NCBI RefSeq assembly: GCF_017922435.1
Contig: NZ_VDEZ01000004.1
Span: forward strand, 186,001-250,000
Reading direction: 5' to 3'
From: Thalassospira sp. ER-Se-21-Dark
Lineage (GTDB): Bacteria > Pseudomonadota > Alphaproteobacteria > Rhodospirillales > Thalassospiraceae
DNA length: 64,000 nt
The translations under genes were made by a program, and so were the position numbers. Position 1 is the stretch's first letter, and each line of letters starts with the position of its first letter. The notes below the pieces were generated by a model. It saw nothing but the letters and a program-made list of their open reading frames with translations. It was not told the origin of the DNA and did not search any database. Of the stretch, positions 45,375 to 54,222 are shown one piece after another.

Positions 45375-46628
45375 TCAGACCGGCTTGATCAGGACGTGGC
45401 GTTTCTTGCCGGCAGATACCTTGATTACGCCATCTGCATTTACCGCATCGGCGGTGATATTGGCGTTTTCATCGCTGACTTTTTCGTCATTGATCTTGGC
45501 CCCGCCACCCTTGATCAGACGACGTGCGTCACCGCCCGATTTGGCAAGGTCGGCACGGCGGAAAAGATCAAAGGCCGGAATACCGGCATCAAGATCGGCC
45601 TTGGCGATTTCCACGGTCGGAAGATCGTCTGCCAGAACACCTTCTTCAAAGGTCTTGCGCGCGGTTTCGGCCGCCGCAAGGGCTGCTTCTTCGCCGCGGC
45701 ACAGTTTGACCGCCTCGAACGCTAGAACTTTCTTGGCTTCGTTGATCTGCGATCCTTCAAGCTTGGCGTATTCTTCGATCTGATCGAGCGACATCTCGGT
45801 AAACAGTCGCATGAACTTGATCACGTCGGCATCTTCGGTGTTCCGCCAGAACTGGTAGTAGTCATAAGACGACAGGCGTTCTTCGTTCAGCCAGACAGCC
45901 CCGGCCGCAGTCTTGCCCATCTTGGCACCCGATGCGGTGGTCATCAGCGGGGTCGTCAGGCCAAACAGCGACTTCTCATCAACGCGGCGACCAAGCTCAA
46001 CACCATTGACGATGTTGCCCCACTGATCCGATCCGCCCATCTGAAGCGTGCAGCCATAGTTGCGGTTCAGTTCGACAAAGTCGTAGGCCTGCAGGATCAT
46101 GTAGTTGAATTCAAGGAAGCTTAGCGACTGTTCACGTTCCAGACGCAGCTTGACCGAATCAAATGCCAGCATCCGGTTGACCGAGAAATGGCGACCGAAA
46201 TCACGCAGGAATTCGATGTAGTTCAGCTTGTCTAGCCAGTCGGCATTGTTGACCATGACCGCATCGGTCGGGCCATCGCCAAACGTCAGGAATTGCTGAA
46301 ACACCTTTTTGATGCCAGCCATGTTGGCTTCGATGATTTCATCGGTCAGAACCGGACGTGCATCATCGCGGCCGGTCGGATCCCCAACGCGGGTGGTGCC
46401 GCCGCCCATCAGGACGATCGGTTTGTGGCCGGTCTTCTGCAGCCAGCGCAACATCATGATCGACACAAGCGATCCGACATGCAGGCTGTCTGCAGTGCAA
46501 TCATAACCCACATAGCACACCACCGTATTTTCCGATGCATAGGCATCAAGGCCTTCAAGATCAGTACATTGGTGGATGTAACCGCGGTCATTCATGACGC
46601 GGAGAAAATCAGACTTCAGTTCAGTCAT
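45375..46628 (-). CDS. tyrS: Tyrosyl-tRNA synthetase
   Basis: Charges tRNA-Tyr with tyrosine. From the ATG at 46628 (MTELKSDFL) the product has 417 residues, the usual length. The class I HIGH motif is the TyrRS variant in [11 protein letters not shown], and the KMSKS loop is KMGKT in [32 protein letters not shown], the tyrosine-binding [25 protein letters not shown] region (seen in parts) and a C-terminal S4 RNA-binding domain ([16 protein letters not shown]) follow. Upstream extensions in frame (to 46724) lack ribosome-binding sites and homology. It is divergent from anmK. Confidence 0.97.
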   Translation of the reverse strand: MTELKSDFLRVMNDRGYIHQCTDLEGLDAYASENTVVCYVGYDCTADSLHVGSLVSIMMLRWLQKTGHKPIVLMGGGTTRVGDPTGRDDARPVLTDEIIEANMAGIKKVFQQFLTFGDGPTDAVMVNNADWLDKLNYIEFLRDFGRHFSVNRMLAFDSVKLRLEREQSLSFLEFNYMILQAYDFVELNRNYGCTLQMGGSDQWGNIVNGVELGRRVDEKSLFGLTTPLMTTASGAKMGKTAAGAVWLNEERLSSYDYYQFWRNTEDADVIKFMRLFTEMSLDQIEEYAKLEGSQINEAKKVLAFEAVKLCRGEEAALAAAETARKTFEEGVLADDLPTVEIAKADLDAGIPAFDLFRRADLAKSGGDARRLIKGGGAKINDEKVSDENANITADAVNADGVIKVSAGKKRHVLIKPV

Positions 46629-46815
46629 GGTTTTTGCGCTATGTTGGTTGTGATAGAAAATTTGATCCGCCATTCGGTGCGGAGGCGATGATCTAGCACA
46701 GAAAACATCCGCTCGGCAACGCATCGGCGAACAGATCTGCCATACGGGTAACGAATTCGCGATAATTTCCTTTTAGGCTACTCAAAACCAACAGCGATTG
46801 CGCACGGAGCACGAT

Positions 46816-47931
46816 ATGAGACACGGCTGGATAACAGCAATCGGCATGATGAGTGGCACCTCCCTTGACGGGGTGGACGCAGCACTGATTGAAACCGATG
46901 GCATCGAAGTGCGCCGCACCGGGCAATCGGTTTTTGTGCCTTATGCGCCGGAATTGCGTGAACGCATGCGGGCCTGCTTTGGCAATCGTAGTGCGACCAA
47001 CACCGAACATGTCGTTGCCGATGATCTGACACAGGTGCATGTTGATGCTGTTAACATGCTGATGGATAAATCCGGTATGTCGGCCGCCGACATTGGTGTG
47101 ATCGGCTTTCATGGGCAGACCGTGTTTCATGAACCGGCATCGGGGCTTACGCGCCAGATCGGAACACCGCATATGCTGGCGGAAAAAACCGGCATCCCGG
47201 TGGTGGCCGATTTCCGGTTGGCCGATGTCGCCGCCGGCGGGGAGGGCGCACCACTGGCACCTGTCTATCACGCCGCCCTGATCAAAAGTGCCGGTGTTGA
47301 GCTGCCCGTGGCAGTTCTGAATATCGGCGGGGTTTCCAACGTTACCTATATCGACGGGGATGACGGCTTACTGGCCTTTGATTGCGGGCCGGGCAATGCG
47401 CGGATTGATGACTGGATGCTGCGCCATACCGGCAATCCGGTTGATCTGAATGGCGCAACGGCGGCCTCGGGCACCGGTGACCCGATGGTCGAGGTCAAAT
47501 TCCTTGAAGACCCATATTTTGACCGCATCCCGCCCAAATCACTGGACCGCGAAGATATGGCGGCACGGATCGACGGGTTGGTGGTTGAGGCCAAGCTTAA
47601 TGTATCCGACGGGGCGGCAACGCTTGCCAATTGCACGGTGGCGGCCATCGTTGCTGGGGTGAACCATCTACCGGCTGCGCCAAAAGGCTGGTTTGTCTGC
47701 GGTGGCGGGCGTCATAACGATTATATCATGGAAACACTCGCTGCCCGTCTTGGGGTGTCGGTGCAATCTGTCGACGTGCTTGATTGGGATGGTGATGCGG
47801 TGGAGGCCGAATGTTTCGGATTCCTGGCTGTGCGCCATTTGCGCGACTTGCCGCTCAGCTTTCCGGGAACCACGGGCGTGGCTGAGCCCTGTTGTGGGGG
47901 CAAGCTTTATCCAACAAAAAAGGCCGCCTGA
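46816..47931 (+). CDS. anmK: Anhydro-N-acetylmuramic acid kinase
   Basis: Converts 1,6-anhydro-MurNAc from turned-over peptidoglycan to MurNAc-6-phosphate for recycling. The ATG at 46816 has GGAG seven bases upstream and gives 371 residues. Family motifs are AIGMMSGTSLDGVDAALIE (phosphate loop), GFHGQTVFHEP, the catalytic Asp region VADFRLADVAAGGEGAPL, LNIGGVSNVTYI, FDCGPGNARIDDWM and VCGGGRHNDYIM. The stop codon lies within the left arm and centre of the terminator palindrome that follows. It stands alone here, without murQ. Confidence 0.96.
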   Translation: MRHGWITAIGMMSGTSLDGVDAALIETDGIEVRRTGQSVFVPYAPELRERMRACFGNRSATNTEHVVADDLTQVHVDAVNMLMDKSGMSAADIGVIGFHGQTVFHEPASGLTRQIGTPHMLAEKTGIPVVADFRLADVAAGGEGAPLAPVYHAALIKSAGVELPVAVLNIGGVSNVTYIDGDDGLLAFDCGPGNARIDDWMLRHTGNPVDLNGATAASGTGDPMVEVKFLEDPYFDRIPPKSLDREDMAARIDGLVVEAKLNVSDGAATLANCTVAAIVAGVNHLPAAPKGWFVCGGGRHNDYIMETLAARLGVSVQSVDVLDWDGDAVEAECFGFLAVRHLRDLPLSFPGTTGVAEPCCGGKLYPTKKAA

Positions 47932-47945
47932 TCAGGCGGCCTTTT
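47918..47945. terminator. Perfect palindromic terminator overlapping the anmK stop codon
   Basis: AAAAGGCCGCCTGA and its exact complement TCAGGCGGCCTTTT abut without a loop (28 bases). The anmK TGA (47929-47931) is in the centre. It should act for both anmK and the convergent hydrolase gene. Confidence 0.88.
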
Positions 47946-47971
47946 ATTTGTGTGGTCAGGCTGCGGGCGGT

Positions 47972-48610
47972 TTAGGCGCCGCGCTTGTCCAGATAGGCAA
48001 TCGAGTGTTTGATCACTTCGTCTTGCTGTTTGGCAAAATAGTGATCGGCACCGTCAATCGCGCACATGTCAACTTCAATGCCTTTCTGGGCATTGAGCTT
48101 GTCGGCAAGCTTGTTGACCGAGGCGACCGGAATGTTGGTGTCCTGCGTGCCATGGATCAGAATGCCGGATGACGGGCAGGGGGCAAGGAAGGTGAAGTCA
48201 TGTTCACTTGCCGGGGCTGCAACCGAAATAAATCCGTCAATTTCCGGACGGCGCATCAAAAGCTGCATGCCGATCCAGGAACCGAATGAATAACCGGCAA
48301 CCCAGGTTGCACGTGCATTGGCGTTATAGGTCTGCATCCAGTCAAGCGCGGATGCCGCATCAGACAGTTCGCCGATCCCCTGATCGAATACGCCTTGCGA
48401 GCGGCCGACGCCACGGAAGTTGAACCGCATGACGGAATAGCCACGATCCTTGAACATGTTGAACATGTTAAAGCACAACTTGTTATTCATTGTGCCACCC
48501 TGTTGCGGGTTCGGATGGAGGATAAGTGCGATGGGCGAATCGTCAGCGCCGTTATGGTGGTAGCGACCTTCAAGGCGACCTTCGGGGCCGTTAAAAATGA
48601 CCTCAGGCAT
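47972..48610 (-). CDS. Alpha/beta hydrolase
   Basis: A 212-residue single-domain alpha/beta hydrolase, close to a widespread alphaproteobacterial group. The nucleophile elbow is GYSFGS in WVAGYSFGSWIGMQLL; the acid is probably Asp in HGTQDTNIP, and the base His is in GADHYF. The oxyanion region is ILHPNPQQGGTMNNK. The start MPEVIFNGPEGRLEGRYHH and the motif NFRGVGRSQG are typical. The substrate is unknown. AGGAG lies 12 bases before the ATG at 48610. The gene is divergent from the cysE-isc operon. Confidence 0.88.
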   Translation of the reverse strand: MPEVIFNGPEGRLEGRYHHNGADDSPIALILHPNPQQGGTMNNKLCFNMFNMFKDRGYSVMRFNFRGVGRSQGVFDQGIGELSDAASALDWMQTYNANARATWVAGYSFGSWIGMQLLMRRPEIDGFISVAAPASEHDFTFLAPCPSSGILIHGTQDTNIPVASVNKLADKLNAQKGIEVDMCAIDGADHYFAKQQDEVIKHSIAYLDKRGA

Positions 48611-48713
48611 GGATCAGACTGCTCCTGTCCACGAATGGAAAGATGTGTGTAACAAAAATATCCGAGTGTTTTTGTAAGTTTTTTCGTGTTTGCGCATAAA
48701 TTGCTTTGGGCAA

Positions 48714-48738
48714 ATACTTGACCAAGTTACTCGGTTAT
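48714..48738 (+). promoter_or_regulatory. IscR type 1 binding site over the cysE-isc promoter
   Basis: A 25-base site whose arms are ATACTTGAC and ACTCGGTTAT around CAAGTT. Compared with the IscR type 1 consensus ATASYYGACTRWWWYAGTCRRSTAT as I recall it, 21 of 25 positions match. It spans the -35 and spacer of the promoter below, so binding of cluster-loaded IscR should repress. Confidence 0.7.
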
Positions 48739-48746
48739 CCTATATT
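48718..48746 (+). promoter_or_regulatory. Sigma-70 promoter of the cysE-isc operon
   Basis: TTGACC (48718-48723), a 17-base spacer and TATATT (48741-48746). The start should be near 48753, leaving a leader of about 100 bases before cysE. This rules out the long TTG-started frame at 48706 as a real cysE start. Confidence 0.7.
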
Positions 48747-48855
48747 CCGGCTAACCCGATGGTGCCTGTCGAACCCGACAATTGCTTATGTGCAAGGACG
48801 GGGCTGGGCGTGGCTGCCGGGAATCGAAGGTACTAATTACACAGTGGACCGCCCC

Positions 48856-49575
48856 ATGTTCAAGCTAATTCGTCAGGAAATTGACGCGATGATCGCCCGT
48901 GACCCTGCGGCGCGATCCCGTTGGGAAGTCGTGATCAGCTATCCGGCGTTTCATGCGATCATGGGCTATCGCGGGACACACTGGCTGTGGCAGCGCGGTT
49001 TTCGCCTGACGGCACGCTTCCTGTCGCAGATTTTGCGCTGGTTGACCGGGATCGAAATTCACCCGGGTGCGACGATTGGCAAGCGCTTCTTTATTGACCA
49101 TGGCATGGGTGTCGTGATCGGCGAAACCGCCGAGATCGGCGATGATGTCACACTGTATCAAGGCGTTACCCTTGGCGGGACATCGCCAAGTGTGAATAGC
49201 GACGGCCAGCGCGGCCTGAAACGTCACCCGACCCTTGAGGACGGCGTGATTGTCGGGTCCGGCGCGCAAATCCTTGGACCATTTACCGTGCGCAAGAATG
49301 CACGTGTTGGCGGCAATGCCGTGGTCCTGGGCGAAGTGCCCGAGGGTGCGACTGTTGTTGGTATCCCGGCCAAGATCGTCCGCCGTGAACAGGATGACCG
49401 GTTCTGTGCTTATGGTACGCCGCTTGGCGATCTGCCCGATCCGGTTGCCCGTGCGCTCGAAGAACTTGGCCGGGAGGTCGAAACTTTGCGCAACAAGGTG
49501 GTCGCCCTTGAGGGTGAAAAGGCCGCATCTGATGCCGCACCGGAAAAGCCGCGTATCGTCGCATCATCGGAATAG
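48856..49575 (+). CDS. cysE: Serine O-acetyltransferase
   Basis: Acetylates serine to O-acetylserine, the carbon precursor of cysteine. From the ATG at 48856 (MFKLIRQEIDAMIARDP) the product has 239 residues. An N-terminal helical domain (about 1-65) precedes the left-handed beta-helix of hexapeptide repeats (IEIHPGATIGKRFFIDHG, GVVIGETAEIGDDVTLYQGVTLGG in parts), with catalytic His in HPGATIG and DHGMG. The C-terminus is extended by an Ala/Glu-rich coiled tail (EELGREVETLRNKVVALEG). The ribosome-binding site is weak; a GTG at 48844 is possible. It is the first gene of the isc operon, linking cysteine supply to Fe-S cluster assembly. Confidence 0.93.
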   Translation: MFKLIRQEIDAMIARDPAARSRWEVVISYPAFHAIMGYRGTHWLWQRGFRLTARFLSQILRWLTGIEIHPGATIGKRFFIDHGMGVVIGETAEIGDDVTLYQGVTLGGTSPSVNSDGQRGLKRHPTLEDGVIVGSGAQILGPFTVRKNARVGGNAVVLGEVPEGATVVGIPAKIVRREQDDRFCAYGTPLGDLPDPVARALEELGREVETLRNKVVALEGEKAASDAAPEKPRIVASSE

Positions 49576-49649
49576 AACACGCGCCACCGCGCGACATGAA
49601 TGAAAAGCCCGCTCGGGGTTAGCCCCAAAGCAAGGCAGGAGGACGCACC

Positions 49650-50132
49650 GTGAAGCTGAGTACCAAAGGCCGCTATGCCGTTATGGCGATGGTCGATCTC
49701 GCTGAAAGCAGCAAGGACCGACCGGTCGCGCTTGCAGATATTGCGGACCGCCAGGAAATTTCGCTTTCTTATCTTGAACAGCTGTTTGGCAAATTGCGCA
49801 AGGGCGGTCTGGTCCGTTCGGTGCGCGGCCCGGGTGGCGGATATTTGCTTGCACGCAGTGCCACTGAAACCCGCGTTGCCGATGTCATTCTGGCGGTTGA
49901 TGAACCAATCCGTGCAACCCGTTGCAAGTCCGGTTCGCCCAAGGGCTGCAAGACCAACAAGGGCCGTTGTCTGACCCATGAATTGTGGGAAGAACTCGGT
50001 AACCAGATTTATCTTTATCTGGCCTCTGTCAGTCTTGCCGACGTGGTGGATCGCAACGTGGCGGGGACGCTTCGGACGTTCCCGGGTAAAACGACCCAGA
50101 TCGAAGAGCCGTCACAGGTTGCGGCACAGTAG
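49650..50132 (+). CDS. iscR: Fe-S cluster-sensing transcriptional regulator IscR (Rrf2 family)
   Basis: Represses the isc operon when it carries a [2Fe-2S] cluster. The GTG at 49650 has AGGAGG eight bases upstream and gives 160 residues: a winged helix (MKLSTKGRYAVMAMVDLAE, ISLSYLEQLFGKLRKGGLV, RGPGGGYLLAR) and a cluster loop with Cys92, Cys100, Cys107 and His110 (RCKSGSPKGCKTNKGRCLTH). Spacing C-x7-C-x6-C is wider than E. coli's C-x5-C-x5-C. A site for it overlaps the operon promoter upstream of cysE. Confidence 0.95.
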   Translation: MKLSTKGRYAVMAMVDLAESSKDRPVALADIADRQEISLSYLEQLFGKLRKGGLVRSVRGPGGGYLLARSATETRVADVILAVDEPIRATRCKSGSPKGCKTNKGRCLTHELWEELGNQIYLYLASVSLADVVDRNVAGTLRTFPGKTTQIEEPSQVAAQ

Positions 50133-50181
50133 TTGGTCCTCTATATCGAGGGCAGATGCGAATAAGGATGATTTTAAACTG

Positions 50182-51309
50182 ATGACCGACCAAGTTTATC
50201 TCGACTACAACGCCAGCGCGCCGCTTTGCGAAGAAGCAAAGCAGGCCATGATCGCTGCGATGGATGTTGCAGGTAATCCGTCTTCGGTTCATGCCAGTGG
50301 CCGTGCGGCCCGCAAGATCGTTGATCATGCCAGACGCACCATTGCCGATCTGCTGGGTGGTGATTCAGAACGGATCATCTTCACCAGCGGCGGTACCGAG
50401 GCCAACAATCTGGCGCTGAACGGGTTGGAAGATGTCACCGTATTTACCAGTGCGGTCGAACATCCTTCGGTCATCGAAGCAAGACCGGACGCCAAACGCA
50501 TCCCGGTGGATGAAAATGGCGTGATTGACCTGAATGCTCTTGAAGCGATGCTGAAAGACGCATCTGACGCCGGGCAAAAGGTTCTGGTTTCGGTCATGCT
50601 GGCCAATAATGAAACCGGCGTCATTCAGCCGGTTGCCAAGGTTGGTCTGCTGGCGCGTGAATATGGTGCCAAGGTCCATTGCGATGCTGTTCAGGCGCTG
50701 GGCCGGTCGCCGGTCGATATGGGTCGTTTGCTGGTCGATATGGTGTCGATCTCGGCCCACAAGATCGGCGGTCCAAAAGGAATTGGCGCGCTGGCGATTG
50801 CGCCGGGCGTGATGCTGGTCCCCCAGATCCGGGGCGGCGGGCAGGAAAAATACCGCCGTGGTGGCACGGAAAACGTTGTCGGGATTGCAGGCTTTGATGC
50901 CGCAGCCAAACGTGCCGAGGCCAACATGGCAAGGATGGCGGATATCGCGCAGATGCGTGATCGCCTGGAGACGGAATTGGCATCAGAGGCGCCTGAGCTT
51001 CTGATCGCCGGCAAGGGAACGGAGCGACTGAGCAATACAAGTTGCCTGATCCTGCCAGGAATGCCCGGGGAAACCCAGGTCATGGCAATGGATCTGGCAG
51101 GTGTTGCCATCAGTTCGGGATCAGCCTGTTCATCAGGCAAGGTACGTGAAAGCCACGTGCTGCGGGAAATGGGTGTTACCGAGCCCGGATCGGCCATTCG
51201 GGTCAGTCTGGGACTGGATAGCACCAACGAAGACATTGATACATTTATCCGCGTTTGGAGCCGGATGAGGGGTAATGCAGCGCGCAAGAAAGCGCGTCAC
51301 GCTGCCTGA
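50182..51309 (+). CDS. Cysteine desulfurase, NifS-like paralogue
   Basis: PLP-dependent enzyme that takes sulfur from cysteine. From the ATG at 50182 (MTDQVYLDYNASAPL) the product has 375 residues. Motifs are TSGGTEANNLALNG, VMLANNETGVIQPV, HCDAVQALGR, the PLP lysine in [16 protein letters not shown], and the persulfide Cys in ISSGSACSSGK. It shares the IscS family core but differs from the canonical IscS encoded next: shorter by 32 residues, lacking the conserved C-terminal extension that contacts IscU. Tandem desulfurases of this kind are known from Rickettsia and other alphaproteobacteria. A separate sulfur acceptor is possible. Confidence 0.93.
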   Translation: MTDQVYLDYNASAPLCEEAKQAMIAAMDVAGNPSSVHASGRAARKIVDHARRTIADLLGGDSERIIFTSGGTEANNLALNGLEDVTVFTSAVEHPSVIEARPDAKRIPVDENGVIDLNALEAMLKDASDAGQKVLVSVMLANNETGVIQPVAKVGLLAREYGAKVHCDAVQALGRSPVDMGRLLVDMVSISAHKIGGPKGIGALAIAPGVMLVPQIRGGGQEKYRRGGTENVVGIAGFDAAAKRAEANMARMADIAQMRDRLETELASEAPELLIAGKGTERLSNTSCLILPGMPGETQVMAMDLAGVAISSGSACSSGKVRESHVLREMGVTEPGSAIRVSLGLDSTNEDIDTFIRVWSRMRGNAARKKARHAA

Positions 51310-51336
51310 GAAAGAGTGAGTGAGGAAGCCTTTAAA

Positions 51337-52560
51337 ATGAACGAGCTTAAAGCAAAGCCGATCTATCTGGACTATCAGGCGACGACGCCGACCGACCCGC
51401 GGGTTGTCGAGGCAATGCTGCCGTACTTCACCGAGAAATTCGGTAACCCGCATTCGCGCAACCACAGCTTTGGCTGGGAAGCCGAGGACGCGGTTGAAGT
51501 TGCACGCGGTCAGGTTGCCAAGATCATTGGTGCGTCGGCCAAGGAAATCATCTTTACCTCGGGTGCGACGGAGTCAAACAACCTCGCCCTCAAAGGCGTG
51601 ATGAAGTTCTATGGCAAGAAAAAGCCGCATCTGATCACGGTTGTCACCGAGCACAAATGCGTGCTCGACAGTGCCCGCCACCTTGAGCAGGAAGGTTACA
51701 AAGTGACCTATCTTGGCGTTAAGGAAAACGGCCTGATCGACCTTGAAGAACTCAAGGCTGCCATCACCGATGAAACCGCACTCGTGTCCGTCATGGGTGT
51801 GAACAACGAAATCGGTGTCATCCAGCCGCTTAAGGAAATCGGTGAAATCTGCCGCGAACGCAAAGTCTTCTTCCATACCGACTGTGCGCAGGCGGTAGGC
51901 AAGATCGACCTTGATGTTGATGACATGAAGATCGACCTGATGTCGATTTCCGGTCACAAGATCTATGGCCCGAAAGGCATCGGTGCGCTGTATGTTCGCC
52001 GTCGTCCGCGTGTTCGTGTGATTGCACAGATCACCGGTGGTGGTCAGGAACGCGGTATGCGTTCCGGTACGCTTCCGACCCCGCTGATCGTTGGTCTTGG
52101 CAAGGCGTGTGACATTCTTAGCAACGAAATGGCTGAAGAAAACGCCCGCATCGAAAAGCTGCGTGACTACACGCTTCAGCGTTTCCGTGACCGTCTCGAA
52201 GACATCTATGTCAATGGTGACGAACACGTCCGTGTCAGTGGCAACCTGAACATTTCGTTTGCCTATGTCGAAGGTGAAAGCCTTCTGATGGACATCAAGA
52301 ACATTGCCGTGTCGTCGGGCTCTGCCTGCACCTCGGCGTCGCTGGAACCGTCTTACGTTCTGCGTGCTCTTGGTGTTGACGAAGAATTGGCCCATACATC
52401 CCTTCGTATTGGCATTGGTCGCTACACCACCAAGGAAGAGCTTGATGAAGCCGTTGATGCCATCTGCACCGCAGTTGAGCGTCTGCGCGAAATGAGCCCG
52501 CTTTGGGAAATGGCGCAGGAAGGCATCGACATCAAGTCGATCGAATGGGCTGAACACTAA
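51337..52560 (+). CDS. iscS: Cysteine desulfurase IscS
   Basis: Supplies persulfide sulfur to IscU and to tRNA thiolation. From the ATG at 51337 (GAGGAA upstream) the product has 407 residues. It matches E. coli Isc[32 protein letters not shown], the PLP lysine in [31 protein letters not shown], and the Cys328-equivalent in [21 protein letters not shown]. It ends with the SPLWEM...IEWAEH tail that binds IscU. A GTG at 51316 would add 7 residues. Confidence 0.97.
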   Translation: MNELKAKPIYLDYQATTPTDPRVVEAMLPYFTEKFGNPHSRNHSFGWEAEDAVEVARGQVAKIIGASAKEIIFTSGATESNNLALKGVMKFYGKKKPHLITVVTEHKCVLDSARHLEQEGYKVTYLGVKENGLIDLEELKAAITDETALVSVMGVNNEIGVIQPLKEIGEICRERKVFFHTDCAQAVGKIDLDVDDMKIDLMSISGHKIYGPKGIGALYVRRRPRVRVIAQITGGGQERGMRSGTLPTPLIVGLGKACDILSNEMAEENARIEKLRDYTLQRFRDRLEDIYVNGDEHVRVSGNLNISFAYVEGESLLMDIKNIAVSSGSACTSASLEPSYVLRALGVDEELAHTSLRIGIGRYTTKEELDEAVDAICTAVERLREMSPLWEMAQEGIDIKSIEWAEH

Positions 52561-52634
52561 GCACGGCTGAAAACGAACGTTTGACGTAATCAATCTCGTG
52601 AGAGAGACACAAGACTTTTAGGAGGACTCCTATC

Positions 52635-53039
52635 ATGGCTTATAGTGAAAAGCTGATCGACCATTACGAAAACCCGCGCAATGTCGGCTCCATGGACAAA
52701 AACGAAACCTCTGTCGGGACCGGCCTTGTCGGCGCACCGGCATGTGGTGACGTCATGAAGCTGCAGATCAAGGTGACCCCGGAAGGGATCATTGAAGATG
52801 CGAAGTTCAAGACCTTTGGCTGTGGTTCGGCGATTGCTTCAAGCTCGCTGATCACCGAATGGGTCAAGGGCAAGTCGCTTGACGAAGCGGGTTCGATCAA
52901 AAACTCGCAGATTGCCGAGGAACTTGCACTTCCGCCGGTCAAGATCCACTGCTCGATCCTGGCTGAAGACGCGATCAAAGCCGCAATCAGCGACTACAAA
53001 ACCAAAAACGGCGCAGCGGAAGTGGACGCTGCTGAATAA
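52635..53039 (+). CDS. iscU: Fe-S cluster assembly scaffold IscU
   Basis: Scaffold on which [2Fe-2S] clusters are built. The 134-residue product has Cys37, Asp39, Cys63, His105 and Cys106, the same numbering as E. coli (GAPACGDVM, FGCGSAIASSS, KIHCSILAEDA), and the LPPVK motif (99-103) recognised by HscA. The start has AGGAGG upstream. A short charged tail (NGAAEVDAAE) replaces the E. coli ending. Confidence 0.98.
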   Translation: MAYSEKLIDHYENPRNVGSMDKNETSVGTGLVGAPACGDVMKLQIKVTPEGIIEDAKFKTFGCGSAIASSSLITEWVKGKSLDEAGSIKNSQIAEELALPPVKIHCSILAEDAIKAAISDYKTKNGAAEVDAAE

Positions 53040-53083
53040 GCAGCGCCCACTCCCCATCGTTTTCGGAATCTTGGGAGAATAAA

Positions 53084-53425
53084 ATGGCTCTACCGTCACC
53101 AATTTCTGTCACACCGGTCGCACTTGATCACATCAAGGCGCTGCTTGATAGCCGCGGGAAACCTTCGCACGGCATTCGGCTTGGTGTGCGCAGCAAAGGG
53201 TGCTCGGGCCTGTCCTACACGCTGGAATATGCCGATGGTGCCGATGGCTTCGAAGAAGTCGTCGAACTTGACGACGGCGTGAGAATCCTGATCGACCCCA
53301 AAGCCATCATGTTCGTGCTTGGCACAGAGATGGATTACGAGGTCAACACGATGGAGGAAGGCTTTGTTTTCCGGAACCCCAACGAGAAAGGTCGTTGTGG
53401 TTGCGGGGAATCCTTCCACGTTTGA
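53084..53425 (+). CDS. iscA: Iron-sulfur cluster assembly protein IscA
   Basis: A-type carrier that passes clusters to target proteins, particularly [4Fe-4S]. The 113-residue product has the three ligands Cys40 (SKGCSGLSY), Cys105 and Cys107 (GRCGCGESFHV). The start ATG at 53084 has GGGAGAATAAA upstream. The overall pattern ISVTPVALDHIKALL to the C-terminus is typical of IscA rather than ErpA or SufA, supported by its location between iscU and hscB. Confidence 0.96.
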   Translation: MALPSPISVTPVALDHIKALLDSRGKPSHGIRLGVRSKGCSGLSYTLEYADGADGFEEVVELDDGVRILIDPKAIMFVLGTEMDYEVNTMEEGFVFRNPNEKGRCGCGESFHV

Positions 53426-53460
53426 TCAGGCCGGGCTTTCCCTGCTTTCTGAATGGTTAT

Positions 53461-53522
53461 GGCCCTGGCGAGATCGCCGGGGCCATCGCCTGAAAAGGGT
53501 GACGTGACCAAGCTATGGTCAC
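53461..53522 (+). other. Two stem-loops in the iscA-hscB spacer
   Basis: Hairpin 1 (53461-53484): GGCCCTGGCGA, GA, TCGCCGGGGCC, 11 pairs with one G-U. Hairpin 2 (53504-53522): GTGACCA, AGCTA, TGGTCAC. Neither has a T-run. They may set different mRNA stability for iscRSUA and hscBA-fdx. Confidence 0.6.
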
Positions 53523-53577
53523 GCATCGCCTTTTGAACTGATTTGTTTTTGTCTTTTAATCCTCGGAAGTGCATCGC

Positions 53578-54198
53578 GTGAGCAATACCGAACAACCTGC
53601 GCACAAGGTTTGCTGGTCCTGCAAGGGGCCGGTCGCCGCAAGCGCACTGTTTTGCGAAACCTGCAACGCCATTCAGGCCCCGGGCCAGCTGGATCATTTT
53701 ACCCGCTTTGGTCTGGAGCGTTCCTTTGACGTTGATGTCGATGCGATGGAAGCGACTTACCTCAAGCAGCAACAAAAGCTCCATCCCGACCGGTTCGCGT
53801 CCAAGTCCGGCCGCGAACAGGCCCTGTCATCGCAACAGGCCGCCAGCCTGAATGAAGCTTTCGAGACGCTGAAAAATCCGGTCGCACGGGCACATTATAT
53901 GCTGCGTCAGGCCGGGCACGAGCCCGAAGGCGGCGAAGGCCATACCGTCAATGATCCGGAACTTCTGATGGAAGCGATGGAAATGCGTGAAGCCCTTGAC
54001 GATGCCAAGGATAAAATCACCATCGATGCCATCATCAAGGACACCCGCAAACAGGCGCGTGCCTGTGAAAACGATCTGGGTGCCGCCTTTGACAGCCAAT
54101 CCTTTGACGCGGCCAAGAAACTGGCCACCCGTTTAAGATATCTGATGAAAATGACCGAGGAAGCGCGCGCGAAGAAATCGCGCCTTGCCGCTGCCTGA
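53578..54198 (+). CDS. hscB: Fe-S co-chaperone HscB with N-terminal zinc-finger motif
   Basis: J-domain protein that brings IscU to HscA. From the GTG at 53578 (GGAAG upstream) the product has 206 residues. Residues 12-29 hold four Cys (CWSC, then FCETC; Cys12, Cys15, Cys26, Cys29), as in human HSC20 and unlike E. coli HscB, which lacks this finger. The J-domain (about 38-105) has HPD in LHPDRFASKS, and the C-terminal three-helix IscU-binding domain (about 125-200) follows. A GTG at 53569 is too close to the Shine-Dalgarno sequence. Confidence 0.93.
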   Translation: MSNTEQPAHKVCWSCKGPVAASALFCETCNAIQAPGQLDHFTRFGLERSFDVDVDAMEATYLKQQQKLHPDRFASKSGREQALSSQQAASLNEAFETLKNPVARAHYMLRQAGHEPEGGEGHTVNDPELLMEAMEMREALDDAKDKITIDAIIKDTRKQARACENDLGAAFDSQSFDAAKKLATRLRYLMKMTEEARAKKSRLAAA

Positions 54199-54222
54199 TC
54201 ATAGAAAAAACTGGACGTAAGA

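Noticed and set aside
48706-48855. Long N-terminal extension of CysE from a TTG
   Set aside because: The start would precede the predicted transcription start (about 48753), and the extension covers the promoter and IscR site.
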